Shown here one piece after another: positions 8,633 to 17,621 of a DNA stretch of 64,000 nucleotides (position 1 is its first letter; the number at the start of each line of letters is the position of its first letter). The notes under the pieces are model-generated. The model did not search any database. It was not told where the DNA came from and was given only the letters and a program-made list of their open reading frames with translations. This stretch comes from Lachnospiraceae bacterium. GTDB lineage: Bacteria > Bacillota > Clostridia > Lachnospirales > Lachnospiraceae. The translations under genes and the position numbers were made by a program. The DNA is taken from assembly GCA_030523275.1 (NCBI GenBank), contig JAUNIX010000006.1:40373-104372 (forward strand), in the 5' to 3' direction.

Positions 8633-9392
8633 ATGAAAAAGTATTTTTTGCTTGTTTTTCTTTTGACTGGCATGTTATGCACTACGGCTGCTTGTAAAGA
8701 TAGTCAGGTAAAACAAGATAATACAAAGGCATCGACGCAAGTTTCATCTGAAAGTGAAAGAAGTGATATCTCAATAATTTCTCGTGAAGAAGGTTCAGGA
8801 ACGCGAGATAGTTTTATTCAGATTAGTGGAGTTTTACAAAAAGATGCAGAGGGTCGATATGTTGATCGAACAATAAGTCAGGCAATGATTGTAAATGATT
8901 CAGAAGAAGTGATTCGAAAAGTGGCAAATGATAAAAACGCGATTGGTTATTTGTCATTAGGGGAATACTTATAATATGGTGGTGAAGATATAAAAGGAAT
9001 ACAAGTAGAGCATATAAAGGCCACAAAAGAGGCAGTAAAAACAGAAGATTACAAATTGTCCAGACCATTTATATTGGCATATCGAGATCATTTAAATGAT
9101 CTACAAGAGGATTTCCTTCGTTATGTAACTGGAAAAGGACAAAGTATAGTCGAAGAAGCCTATGTTCCAGTCAAAAAGCCAACTTCTTTTGTGTCATTAA
9201 AGCCAACAGGTACTTTAATCATCAATGGATCAACCTCAGTAGCTCCTTTAATGAAAGTACTGGCGAACGAATATGAAAAAGAGAATTCTGAGGCTAAAAT
9301 CAGAATTAACATCAGTGATTCATCCAGTGGTTTAACCGAATTTGCGAAAGATTTTTACTGGTGAAATAAAAAGTTATGATGCAGTCAAATAA
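8633..9392 (+). pseudogene. Decayed phosphate-binding lipoprotein gene (pstS-like)
   Basis: The frame starts with a lipoprotein signal (MKKYFLLVFLLTGML...TAAC). It continues with SREEGSGTRDSF, typical of PstS from Clostridia. TAA at 8972-8974 interrupts it, but the same frame resumes with YGGEDIKGIQ...LSRPF and later INGSTSVAPLMKVL. A second break lies near 9358, where the frame must shift to read GEIKSYDAVK and stop at 9392. Between SSSGLT and the last segment the usual stretch of about 50 residues containing the DIGMASRE-type motif is absent, implying an internal deletion. With three lesions it is a true pseudogene. An intact PstABC system is not in the window. The next gene is a Na/phosphate transporter, so the locus was a phosphate uptake unit. 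Confidence 0.85.
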
Positions 9393-9407
9393 TGGAGGAG
9401 AAAAAGA

Positions 9408-11144
9408 ATGAATGAAACATTAAAAACCGTATTTGGTTTACTCGGTGGTTTAGCTTTGTTCCTATATGGAATGAATATGATGAGTGATGGTTTACAAAAA
9501 GCGGCAGGTGAAAAAATGAAAGCAGTGCTTAGTTTTTTGACAAAAAATCCGATCATGGGTGTTCTGGCCGGGGCTTTAACTACGGCCGTTTTGCAAAGTA
9601 GTAGTGCAACAACAGTTATGGTAATCGGTTTTGTCAGTGCCAATTTGATGACCTTACCACAGGCAATCTCTGTTATTCTTGGTGCAAACATTGGTACAAC
9701 AATGACTGCACAGTTAATTGCTTTTAAAATCAGTGATTATATTTGGCCAATTCTATTTGTAGGATTTATGATCAACATGATCAGTAAAAATGAGAAAGTA
9801 AAAAATATTGGTATTACAATTTTTGCTTTTGGTGTGCTTTTTGTTGGTATTGAAACAATGGGAGATGTCATGAAACCGTTGGCAGCCAGTCCTGTATTTA
9901 CGGATTTAATGGCGAAAGTAGCACATATTCCAGTATTGGGAGTTTTACTTGGAGCAGGTATGACGTTAGTTGTACAGTCAAGCAGTGCAACGATTGCTGT
10001 TTTACAGAATTTTGCATCGCAAGCAGGTCCGGACGGTGTACATAGTGCTTTAGGTCTTGCTGGGGCAATTCCAATCCTTTTTGGTGATAATATTGGTACA
10101 ACGATCACAGCATTACTCGCTAGTATCGGACAGTCAAAAAATGCAAAACGTACAGCGGTTGCTCATAGTGTATTTAATATTGCTGGTACATTACTCTTCA
10201 TTTGGTTCATTCCATTATTTGCAAAATTTGTCCAATATATCTCTCCAAAAGGGGCAGAGCTTGATATTATTGCCAGACAGATTGCAAATGCACATACTTG
10301 TTTTAATGTGATCAACACGTTAATTTGGATTCCATTTATCTGGTTGCTCGTAAAGATTGTATGTTTTATCATTCCAGATAAAGAAAATGAAGAAATGGAT
10401 GAAATGCAACCACTCTTTTTGGATCGCAATGTCATTCATCAGCCGGTATTTGCATTAAATTTATTAGCAAAAGAAATCGAACATTATAGTAATTTGATTT
10501 CCAGAATGTTACAGGAAGTAAAAATCGCATTAGTGAGAAATGATATAAAAATGGCAGAAAAAGCAAAAGAAACAGGAAATGCGATTCGGGCTTTGCAGGA
10601 AACAGTAAATTCTTATATGGCATTATTGTTTGCAGAGGGGACACTAACGGAAGATCAGGCATCCCATGTGACGGATATTATTTATGTCATCGAAGATATG
10701 GGAAAAGTATCTTTGCGATTATTAGATGTATTGGATATCACGGAAATTGGTGAGAAAAATGCGAAATTTTCTAAAGAAGCGATCAAAGAAATTGAAATGG
10801 ATATGGATAGTGTTATCGATCTATATCGACAATGTAGTCGTACCTTCTTATATGAAGAACCCGTTAATATGATCAATGTGAAGCAAAAAGAGAGAGAGAT
10901 ACATGCAATAAAAAGCATTGTTCGTGCAAATCATAAAGCACGTGTAAATAGTGGGAAATGTAAAGTGGAATTGACGCTGGCGTTTTCCAATGTGTTTTCT
11001 AATCTCGAGCGAATCAGTCATAATTGTGTCAGTATTGCAGAATCAGCACAAAATAAGATTCATTTGGTCTATTTAAATGAGCAGTCAGAAGATATTGAAG
11101 ATACAAAAGAAATGAGAGAAGTTGCGGTTGCAACTGCAAAATAA
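9408..11144 (+). CDS. Na/Pi cotransporter family protein with PhoU-like domain
   Basis: This 578-residue membrane protein belongs to the PNaS/NptA family, which imports inorganic phosphate with sodium. Both diagnostic QSSSAT repeats are present, at residues 63-68 and 190-195, in the inverted-repeat transmembrane half (to about 330). The remaining 240 residues are soluble, helical and PhoU-like. GGAGGAG gives a good start. It lies just after the pstS remnant, so low-affinity sodium-driven uptake survives here while the binding protein has decayed. The PhoU-like domain suggests regulation by phosphate status. Confidence 0.92.
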   Translation: MNETLKTVFGLLGGLALFLYGMNMMSDGLQKAAGEKMKAVLSFLTKNPIMGVLAGALTTAVLQSSSATTVMVIGFVSANLMTLPQAISVILGANIGTTMTAQLIAFKISDYIWPILFVGFMINMISKNEKVKNIGITIFAFGVLFVGIETMGDVMKPLAASPVFTDLMAKVAHIPVLGVLLGAGMTLVVQSSSATIAVLQNFASQAGPDGVHSALGLAGAIPILFGDNIGTTITALLASIGQSKNAKRTAVAHSVFNIAGTLLFIWFIPLFAKFVQYISPKGAELDIIARQIANAHTCFNVINTLIWIPFIWLLVKIVCFIIPDKENEEMDEMQPLFLDRNVIHQPVFALNLLAKEIEHYSNLISRMLQEVKIALVRNDIKMAEKAKETGNAIRALQETVNSYMALLFAEGTLTEDQASHVTDIIYVIEDMGKVSLRLLDVLDITEIGEKNAKFSKEAIKEIEMDMDSVIDLYRQCSRTFLYEEPVNMINVKQKEREIHAIKSIVRANHKARVNSGKCKVELTLAFSNVFSNLERISHNCVSIAESAQNKIHLVYLNEQSEDIEDTKEMREVAVATAK

Positions 11145-11167
11145 TAAATATAGAAAGGGATGATCAG

Positions 11168-11410
11168 ATGGGAAATAAGGGATTAATAAAACGAAGAGAA
11201 TCAAAACAAGTAGTGTCATTTCGCCTAGAAATGCTGTTACATGTATTCCTTTGGTTTCTCATTGGATTCATATTTGCACAGGTTATACAATCTCTTTTCC
11301 AGTTAATTAGAATTAATATTAACATTAGCCGATTAGGGTGTGGGGCATTCTTTGCCATCATCTTTGGTTATATTGGCTGGATATTATATAAATTTTCATC
11401 TCGTAAATAA
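11168..11410 (+). CDS. Small two-helix membrane protein, unknown function
   Basis: The 80-residue protein has a basic N-terminus (KRRESK) and two predicted membrane helices at about 22-45 and 55-73, separated by a short polar loop. I do not recognise a family. It has its own AAAGGGA site 23 bp after the Na/Pi transporter stop and is followed by a terminator, so it shares that operon. It could be a small accessory subunit of the transporter, but nothing in the sequence proves that. Confidence 0.6.
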   Translation: MGNKGLIKRRESKQVVSFRLEMLLHVFLWFLIGFIFAQVIQSLFQLIRININISRLGCGAFFAIIFGYIGWILYKFSSRK

Positions 11411-11422
11411 GCATTCCATATG

Positions 11423-11456
11423 GAGCCTGAATGATTGGATTCAGGCTCTTTTTTCA
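11423..11456 (+). terminator. Intrinsic terminator of the phosphate transporter operon
   Basis: Stem GAGCCTGAAT / ATTCAGGCTC with a 7-nt loop, followed by six T residues. Confidence 0.9.
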
Positions 11457-11525
11457 TTTCATAGGAAATTACGTTATAATTTCTATGAAATATTCTAAGA
11501 AATTATGTTGTCATTTCGATGAAAA
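11457..11525. repeat. Module A palindrome of the intergenic repeat, plus a degenerate tandem copy
   Basis: 11457-11490 is TTTCATAGGAAATTA-CGTTA-TAATTTCTATGAAA, nearly identical to the palindrome at 17622-17656. It is followed directly by a weaker copy (ATTCTAAGAAATTATGTTG...) to about 11525. No module B or C follows. It lies next to a terminator, like most other copies. Confidence 0.75.
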
Positions 11526-11653
11526 AAGCTTTCTAGTTCCTTCATGTACAAAAACTAATAATAGTTTTGCATGGACTTTATGAAAAAAATGTTGTAAAAT
11601 GTAGTTTGGCATAGAAAATTTAAATATTAAGTTAGGAGGAGTATGATTTTGTT

Positions 11654-13069
11654 ATGGAAACTGTAAATAATACAGAAAATATAGAAAAGAAAAAATTATC
11701 TATTAATGCAAAAAAAATTTGTATTGTAGTGATTGCCATTCTCGCGGTTATTTATATCATCGGTGCGATTTATTATCATGATCGTTATCTATATGGTACA
11801 AAAATCGGACATGACAAAATTGGTGGAAAGACACCTGCTCAGGTGGAAAAGCTTTTGTCAGACCGTGCAGGAAACTATGAGCTTAAGATGACTGGACGTG
11901 AAAAATTCAAAGATTCTATTTCTGGTAAAGATATAGATCTCAAGATCGCATTTAGTGATAATTTAAAAAATGGGCTTGAAAAGCAGAGTTCTTTCTTATG
12001 GTTTCTTGGTGCAACAGGGGATACAAAGAATTTGACTGCGGACGTTTCTTATGATGAAAAGAAACTTACCAAAGAAATTAATAAGTTAGACTGTTTTAAG
12101 AAAAAGAATATCATCGCACCAGAAAATGCAAAAGTTGTACTAGATGATAAAGGTAAATTTGTGATCAAAGAAGAAGTCTATGGAACAACGGTAGATAAAG
12201 ATCGATTGACGGAAATCGTGAAAGTATCAATGGCAAATGTAGATGATACTTTGAATTTAAAAAAGACAAATTGCTATAAAGACCCGACATTATTAAAAGA
12301 CGATAAACGATTATCCAATGGAATTGAGCAGGCAAATAAACTGTCAGATGTCACAGTTACTTATGATTTTAAATATACAACAGAAAAAGTTGATAAAAAT
12401 CTGATCAAAAACTGGATTGTATTTGATAAAGACATGAATGCTTCTTTGAGTTATAAAAAAGTGTTAAATTATATCGAAGATTTGGCAAAAAAATATGATA
12501 CATATTCTACAATCCGTACCGTAAAGGACGCAGCTGGAAATAAACATAAGATTTATTTTGGAAGCTATGGCTGGAAGATTAGTCAGACAAAAGAAGCAAA
12601 GAAATTGATGTCTGTGATCAAAAAAGGAAAAGATGTTAAGAGAGAGCCAATTTATTTATATAAAGCGGTCTGCCGTAAAAAAGGCAATATCGACTGGGAT
12701 GACACATATGCCTTAGTCAATATCTCTTCTCAGTCCATGGTATTTATTAAGGATGGAAAGGCAGTTGTATCTTCTTCCGTTGTAACAGGTGATCCAACAA
12801 AAGGACATTCTACTCCAACTGGAGCATACCAAATAATGTATAAAGAACGTAATACGAATTTAGTTGGTCAGGGGTATTCATCACCAGTTAGTTATTGGAT
12901 GCCGTTTACGACTAATACCGGATTCCATGATGCAAGCTGGCGTCACGGTGCCTTTGGAGGAAGTATCTATCGTGGCAATGGATCCCATGGTTGTGTAAAC
13001 ATGCCAGAGGGTAATGCTGCAGCACTTTATAGTATAATCGAGAAGGGTACACCAGTGTTTGTTTATTAG
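11654..13069 (+). CDS. L,D-transpeptidase (YkuD domain) with membrane anchor
   Basis: The enzyme forms 3-3 crosslinks in peptidoglycan or attaches proteins to it, outside the membrane. The protein has 471 residues. One membrane helix lies at about 20-42. A long extracellular region of the PG-binding type seen in clostridial L,D-transpeptidases follows, then the YkuD domain from about 345. The catalytic motif SHGCVNM is near the end (H445, C447), with the supporting HGAFGG segment before it. GGAGGAG lies 12 nt before the ATG. The LCP gene follows 29 bp downstream, so the two wall genes are probably co-transcribed. A promoter-like segment at 11582-11604 is shared with another LCP gene. Confidence 0.92.
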   Translation: METVNNTENIEKKKLSINAKKICIVVIAILAVIYIIGAIYYHDRYLYGTKIGHDKIGGKTPAQVEKLLSDRAGNYELKMTGREKFKDSISGKDIDLKIAFSDNLKNGLEKQSSFLWFLGATGDTKNLTADVSYDEKKLTKEINKLDCFKKKNIIAPENAKVVLDDKGKFVIKEEVYGTTVDKDRLTEIVKVSMANVDDTLNLKKTNCYKDPTLLKDDKRLSNGIEQANKLSDVTVTYDFKYTTEKVDKNLIKNWIVFDKDMNASLSYKKVLNYIEDLAKKYDTYSTIRTVKDAAGNKHKIYFGSYGWKISQTKEAKKLMSVIKKGKDVKREPIYLYKAVCRKKGNIDWDDTYALVNISSQSMVFIKDGKAVVSSSVVTGDPTKGHSTPTGAYQIMYKERNTNLVGQGYSSPVSYWMPFTTNTGFHDASWRHGAFGGSIYRGNGSHGCVNMPEGNAAALYSIIEKGTPVFVY

Positions 13070-13098
13070 TGTCTGTACTTTGATATTAGGAGGGAACT

Positions 13099-14523
13099 AT
13101 GAAGATTTTAAAGAAATTAGTGTCTGCAAAAGTATTTTTATTTTTACAATTAATTGCAAGTATTGTTTTAACGATTACGATAGTCCGTGTTAAGATTTTA
13201 CCGACAAAATACTTAGCTGTGATTGTTGGAATTTTATTTATTTTCTTATTACTTACGTTTTTGTTACAATTTCGTGCAAGAGAAACAAGTATCCGGGCAA
13301 TGTTTTCACGTATACTGGCATCCTTTCTTTGTATTGCGTTAATAATGGGTAGTATTCTTGTGAACAATAGTTTTGGCTATATTGAAAATGTTGCAAATGC
13401 TAACTATGAGACAAATATGATGTCTGTGATTGTATTAAAAGATAGTGGTTATAAAAGTATTGATGATTTGTCTGGTAAAACAATCGGAGTCAATAAAAAT
13501 GTAGATGAAGAAAATCTAACAAAAGCGATGGCTGATATTGATGGTAAGATTGATGCATCTTATACTCCAATTGATGATTTTGAAGCACTTGGTGACAGTT
13601 TATATAAAAAGAAAACCGATGCGATTTTAGTTAATAATGCTTACTGTACTATGATTGAAAATAAATATGAGAATTTTACAAGTGAAACAAATATTATTTA
13701 TCACGTTGCATTGAAAACGAAAACAGAAGACTTTGCAAATGAAGGTGCGGTAAAAGATGGTATATTTAATGTTTGCATTACTGGTATCGATACAGAAGGA
13801 CCAGTTTCAACCGTGTCTCGAAGTGATGTAAATATGATCATGACTGTCAATATGAAGAAACATAAGATTTTATTGACAAGTATCCCACGTGATTATTACG
13901 TAACATTGGCATCCAAAGGTGCAAAAGATAAATTGACTCATTCTGGTATTTATGGTGTTAATGAGACAGTAAAGACTCTGGAAAATCTGTTAGATATCGA
14001 TCTTGACTATTATATAAGAATTAACTTTACATCATTGATTAAGATTGTGGATGTGTTAGGTGGTGTTGATGTAACAAGTGATCGTGATCTTTATGCACAG
14101 GGAATTCATATTTCAAAAGGTGTAAACCATATGGATGGTGAGATGGCTTTGGCATATTCACGCGAAAGACACTCCTATGCAGAAGGCGACAGACATAGAA
14201 TCCAAAATCAGCAGGATGTCATTATGGCAATCATTAAGAAAGCCAGCAGTCCAGCAATCTTGACAAATTATCAAGCATTTATGCAAAAATTAAGTGGAAC
14301 ATTTGAAACAAACATGTCTTCTGATGACATTTCATCTGTAATCAATATGCAGCTGGATAATATGAAAGGATTTACCATGGAAAATCAGTATTTGAATGGT
14401 AAAGGAACAAAGATGACAGGATTATATTCTATGCCACACAGTAACCTTTATACAATGATTCCAGATCAGAGCACAGTCGATAGTGCATCAAAGGCAATCA
14501 AAGAATTAGAAAAAGAAGAATAA
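13099..14523 (+). CDS. LytR-CpsA-Psr (LCP) family protein with an N-terminal solute-binding-like insert
   Basis: LCP enzymes transfer glycopolymers from undecaprenyl carriers to the wall. This 474-residue protein starts with about three membrane helices (to about 95), as in LytR relatives with extra helices. Residues 105-220 (DSGYKSIDDLSGKTIGV...DAILVN) resemble half of a periplasmic solute-binding domain. The LCP domain begins near 230 with GIDTEGP and R/D motifs (SRSDVNMI, TSIPRDYYV) and the conserved AYSRERHS...DRHRIQNQQ. It is downstream of the L,D-transpeptidase, consistent with wall assembly, and could act on the polysaccharide made by the operon at 20-44 kb. Confidence 0.92.
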   Translation: MKILKKLVSAKVFLFLQLIASIVLTITIVRVKILPTKYLAVIVGILFIFLLLTFLLQFRARETSIRAMFSRILASFLCIALIMGSILVNNSFGYIENVANANYETNMMSVIVLKDSGYKSIDDLSGKTIGVNKNVDEENLTKAMADIDGKIDASYTPIDDFEALGDSLYKKKTDAILVNNAYCTMIENKYENFTSETNIIYHVALKTKTEDFANEGAVKDGIFNVCITGIDTEGPVSTVSRSDVNMIMTVNMKKHKILLTSIPRDYYVTLASKGAKDKLTHSGIYGVNETVKTLENLLDIDLDYYIRINFTSLIKIVDVLGGVDVTSDRDLYAQGIHISKGVNHMDGEMALAYSRERHSYAEGDRHRIQNQQDVIMAIIKKASSPAILTNYQAFMQKLSGTFETNMSSDDISSVINMQLDNMKGFTMENQYLNGKGTKMTGLYSMPHSNLYTMIPDQSTVDSASKAIKELEKEE

Positions 14524-14532
14524 TATGATAAT

Positions 14533-14570
14533 AGCAAGAGGCTTGATTTGAAAAAATCAGGCCTCTTGCT
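14533..14570. terminator. Bidirectional terminator between convergent LCP and oxidoreductase genes
   Basis: AGCAAGAGGCTTGATTT / AAATCAGGCCTCTTGCT around a 4-nt loop, with one mispair. The stop codon of the convergent minus-strand gene (14557-14559) lies inside the 3' arm, so the hairpin overlaps the last codons of that gene. The T-run on the top strand is weak. Confidence 0.75.
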
Positions 14571-16575
14571 TGTAAACAGCTATTTCGATTGTATTATCAT
14601 TTAAAGAAGCGGCAGCTCCGTAATCCGTCAGTTTTTGTGATAAAAGCGCATTAACGGTATATCCATTATAAGATTGCTTTTGTTGAAAGACACCTTCGGC
14701 AATGGCGGTTCCCTTTTTGACTTTTGATGTCACATGGGCACGAAAGATAACTACGGCATGATCATTATATGCTTTGATCAGACAGCCATCGGTAATATTT
14801 CGATCTAAAGCGTCTTCTGGATGAATCATTAATGTCATATCACCACGTCTTTTAAGTAATTCTTTTCGTTCTGTAAAGGTCGAATTTAAAGTCTGAACAT
14901 GTGGAGCTGTTACCAAACGCAGAGGATAACGTCCACCATAATTTTCTTTATAATGAGGAATCCGATCTGTTCCTAGAGTCTCGTTAATGAGTTCTACTTT
15001 GCCGCTTGGGGTTTGATAATGATGAGGATCATCAATTGGAAGTAAAACTCCATAACCCTGTTGAAATTGTTCATACTCTTTAGATGTCCACAGACTTCTC
15101 AGTGTTTTTGAATGTTCGACAACATAATCAGCCAATTTATCATTGGATAGCTGCCAAAAAGAATCTTCAAATCCCATTGCTTTTGCCAGTAAACAAAAAG
15201 TATCCCAATTAGATTTTGCTTCTCCAGGTGGAGGAATGATTGGGTAGGTTCTTTGCAAAAACAAGTGTCCGTAAGGGGTCGTAATATCGCTATGTTCAAC
15301 AGAAGTATCTGCAGGTAAGATAATATCCGCATATTTTGCCGTATCGGTCATAAAGCGTTCGTGTACAATGGTAAATAAATCATCACGTAACAGTCCCTGT
15401 AATACTTTTGACTGATTAGGAGCGGTATTTGCCGGATTTACATTGTATACATACAAAGAATGTATAGGTGATTCCATATTATTTAAGGCATCTCCAAGTT
15501 GATTCATATTAATGGTACGTGTTTTTTTCTTTTGAAAATCAGGACGGCTGATCAATGTGCGGTCCAAAGCATATCCAGTAGATAATTCACCGATAATTCC
15601 GCCTTTTGCATCGCCAAGTGCACCGGTCAGGGCTTGTAAAGTGATAATACATCGAACGGTCATTGCACCATTTGCATGCCTAGATAGACCTGATCCTAGT
15701 ATAATAGATGGATGTTTTGCTGTTCCGAGTAATTTAGCCAAATGTTTAATCGTCGTTTCATCAACTCCACAAATAGATGCCATTTTATGTGGAGGATATG
15801 CATCGATGCTTTCTGTGAATTCTTCCCATCCGTGTGTATATTGTTCTAAATATTTGTTATTTAATAGTCCCTGTTGTTTCATGACATAAGCCATGCTAAG
15901 TGCTAAAGCACTATCTGTTCCGGGTTTTACAAGGACGACTTCGTCGGCAACGGTAGCAGCCGGGCTTTCATAAGTTTCAATTAGAATAATTTTTGCACCT
16001 TTCTTTTTGGCACACACAATATTTTGGTAAGCATGCAAATAAGTTACTGCAATATTACAGCCCCAGATAAAAATGAGATCGCTTTGTTCCATTATAGATG
16101 GATTTCTTCCTTGTGTATTTCCAAGAATCTGGGCATATCCTTCTCCCTTTGCTTTGGCGCAGATTGTCCGTTCCAGATTGGAGGCACCTAAAGCGTAAAA
16201 GAAAGCTTCCCCTGATTTGTTTTGAATCGCATGTTCATTACCTCCATAGGAATATGGAAGAATTACCTCTGCCCCATAATCCTGTATGATCTGTTTCCAA
16301 TGTTCTGTAATTTCTTTGACCGCTCTTTCCCATGTCGTAGGAACAAAATCTCCACTTCCTTTTGCACCCACTCGTTTTAATGGCGTTAGAATTCGACCAG
16401 GATGATGAACTGTTTTTTCATAGTGATTCATCTTACGACATATAAATCCTTTTGTAACAGGGTGTTCTGGATCACCTTTGACTTCTAAAATTTGTTTTCC
16501 ATCTGTTTTAATCAATAATCCACATTCGTCTGGACAATCGTAAGGGCATGCACTACGCTTCCAATATGTTTTCAT
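14557..16575 (-). CDS. Molybdopterin-dependent oxidoreductase (DMSO reductase superfamily), single subunit
   Basis: The 672-residue protein starts with an iron-sulfur domain: C10, C14, C18 (CPYDCPDEC) and C46 (GFICRKM) would bind a 4Fe-4S cluster. The bis-MGD domains follow, with YGGNEHA, IWGCNIAVT and VLVKPGTDSALA segments, and a C-terminal dinucleotide-binding domain (VTAPHVQTLNST, IHPEDA). I chose the start at 16575, which has GGAG 7 nt upstream on the minus strand. No signal peptide, electron-transfer subunit or molybdopterin synthesis gene is nearby, so it is an orphan cytoplasmic enzyme. The metal-ligand residue is not obvious and the substrate is unknown. Confidence 0.85.
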   Translation of the reverse strand: MKTYWKRSACPYDCPDECGLLIKTDGKQILEVKGDPEHPVTKGFICRKMNHYEKTVHHPGRILTPLKRVGAKGSGDFVPTTWERAVKEITEHWKQIIQDYGAEVILPYSYGGNEHAIQNKSGEAFFYALGASNLERTICAKAKGEGYAQILGNTQGRNPSIMEQSDLIFIWGCNIAVTYLHAYQNIVCAKKKGAKIILIETYESPAATVADEVVLVKPGTDSALALSMAYVMKQQGLLNNKYLEQYTHGWEEFTESIDAYPPHKMASICGVDETTIKHLAKLLGTAKHPSIILGSGLSRHANGAMTVRCIITLQALTGALGDAKGGIIGELSTGYALDRTLISRPDFQKKKTRTINMNQLGDALNNMESPIHSLYVYNVNPANTAPNQSKVLQGLLRDDLFTIVHERFMTDTAKYADIILPADTSVEHSDITTPYGHLFLQRTYPIIPPPGEAKSNWDTFCLLAKAMGFEDSFWQLSNDKLADYVVEHSKTLRSLWTSKEYEQFQQGYGVLLPIDDPHHYQTPSGKVELINETLGTDRIPHYKENYGGRYPLRLVTAPHVQTLNSTFTERKELLKRRGDMTLMIHPEDALDRNITDGCLIKAYNDHAVVIFRAHVTSKVKKGTAIAEGVFQQKQSYNGYTVNALLSQKLTDYGAAASLNDNTIEIAVYKQEA

Positions 16576-16626
16576 AATAATCTCCAATCCATATATCAGT
16601 ATTTCTAAAAAATATAGTATCATTAT

Positions 16627-16654
16627 TTGACCTTAACGTCAAAAATGTTATAAT
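16627..16654 (+). promoter_or_regulatory. Promoter for the DegV gene
   Basis: TTGACC (16627-16632), a 16-bp spacer and TATAAT (16649-16654). The -35 overlaps a small inverted repeat TTGAC...GTCAA. It lies in the divergent region with the molybdopterin oxidoreductase. Confidence 0.7.
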
Positions 16655-16691
16655 AGGAATGATAATGTTAAAAAGAAGATGGAGGGATATA

Positions 16692-17564
16692 ATGAATATA
16701 GTAGTTGCGACTGATAGTGCCAGCGGTATGACACAAGAAGAAGCAAAACAGTTAGGTGTTCCGATATTGCCTGTTCCATTCATTATAAATGGAGAGGAGT
16801 ATTTAGAAAATGTAAACATGACCAGAGAAAGGTTTTATGAATTATTAGAAGATGATAGTGCAGTGATTTCTACTTCACAGCCATCTTATGCAGCAATGAC
16901 TGAGTTTTGGGACAATTTACTAAAAGAATATGATGCGGTTATTTATATACCATTATCCAGCGGACTTAGTGGTTCTTGTCAGACAGCAACGATGATCGCA
17001 GCGGAAAGTTATGAGGGTAAAGTATGGGTTGTCAATAATCAGAGAATTTCTGTTAGCCAGAGACAAGCTGTTTTAGATGCACAAACTTTGATTGCACAAG
17101 GAAAGGCTCCACAGGAAATACATGATACGCTCATGGATATGAAATATGATGGCAGTATTTATATTATGCTAGATACGTTAAAATATCTTGCCAAAGGCGG
17201 TAGATTAACTCCAGCGGCGGCTGTCATTGGAAATGTATTAAATTTAAAACCGGTTTTACAGATCCAAGGAGAAAAATTAGATGCATATTCGAAGACAAGA
17301 GGCGCAAAAAAGGGCATTAAAATTATGCTGGAAGCCTTACGCAATGATTTAGACGGAGTTTATAAAAAATATGACGAAGCTGGAGAGATGTATCTACAGA
17401 TTGCACATACAAATTGCCTGGACCGTGCTTTGGAATTAAAAGAACGCATGGAAAAAGAATTTCCAGAATATGATATTTTCCTGGCAGATCTTCCGTTAGA
17501 AGTTTCTTGTCACCTTGGTCCTCAAGCACTTGGCGTTGGTTGCACAAGAAGAATTCAAGCATAA
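16692..17564 (+). CDS. DegV family fatty-acid-binding protein
   Basis: DegV proteins bind a single fatty acid and, in other Firmicutes, supply it to fatty acid kinase for membrane lipid synthesis. This 290-residue copy starts MNIVVATDSASGM with the family's TDS motif. It contains the loop LSSGLSGSCQTA, the segment LKYLAKGGRLTPAAA and a lipid-contact region LKPVLQIQGEKL. I chose the ATG at 16692 after GGAGGG (16681-16686) and a near-consensus promoter. A terminator and a full copy of the intergenic repeat follow. The gene stands alone. Confidence 0.92.
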   Translation: MNIVVATDSASGMTQEEAKQLGVPILPVPFIINGEEYLENVNMTRERFYELLEDDSAVISTSQPSYAAMTEFWDNLLKEYDAVIYIPLSSGLSGSCQTATMIAAESYEGKVWVVNNQRISVSQRQAVLDAQTLIAQGKAPQEIHDTLMDMKYDGSIYIMLDTLKYLAKGGRLTPAAAVIGNVLNLKPVLQIQGEKLDAYSKTRGAKKGIKIMLEALRNDLDGVYKKYDEAGEMYLQIAHTNCLDRALELKERMEKEFPEYDIFLADLPLEVSCHLGPQALGVGCTRRIQA

Positions 17565-17586
17565 GAACCCATACATCCGTGTAAGT

Positions 17587-17621
17587 AAAAAGTGGTATCG
17601 TTAAGTGATACCACTTTTTTG
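17587..17621. terminator. Terminator after degV (symmetrical)
   Basis: AAAAGTGGTATC / GATACCACTTTT with a 9-nt loop and T/A runs on both sides, so it can also stop transcripts from aroD on the minus strand. Confidence 0.85.

Noticed and set aside
9056..9364. Separate small phosphate-binding gene after the pstS stop codon.
   Set aside because: Same frame as the upstream half with continuous homology across the TAA; it is the continuation of the broken gene.
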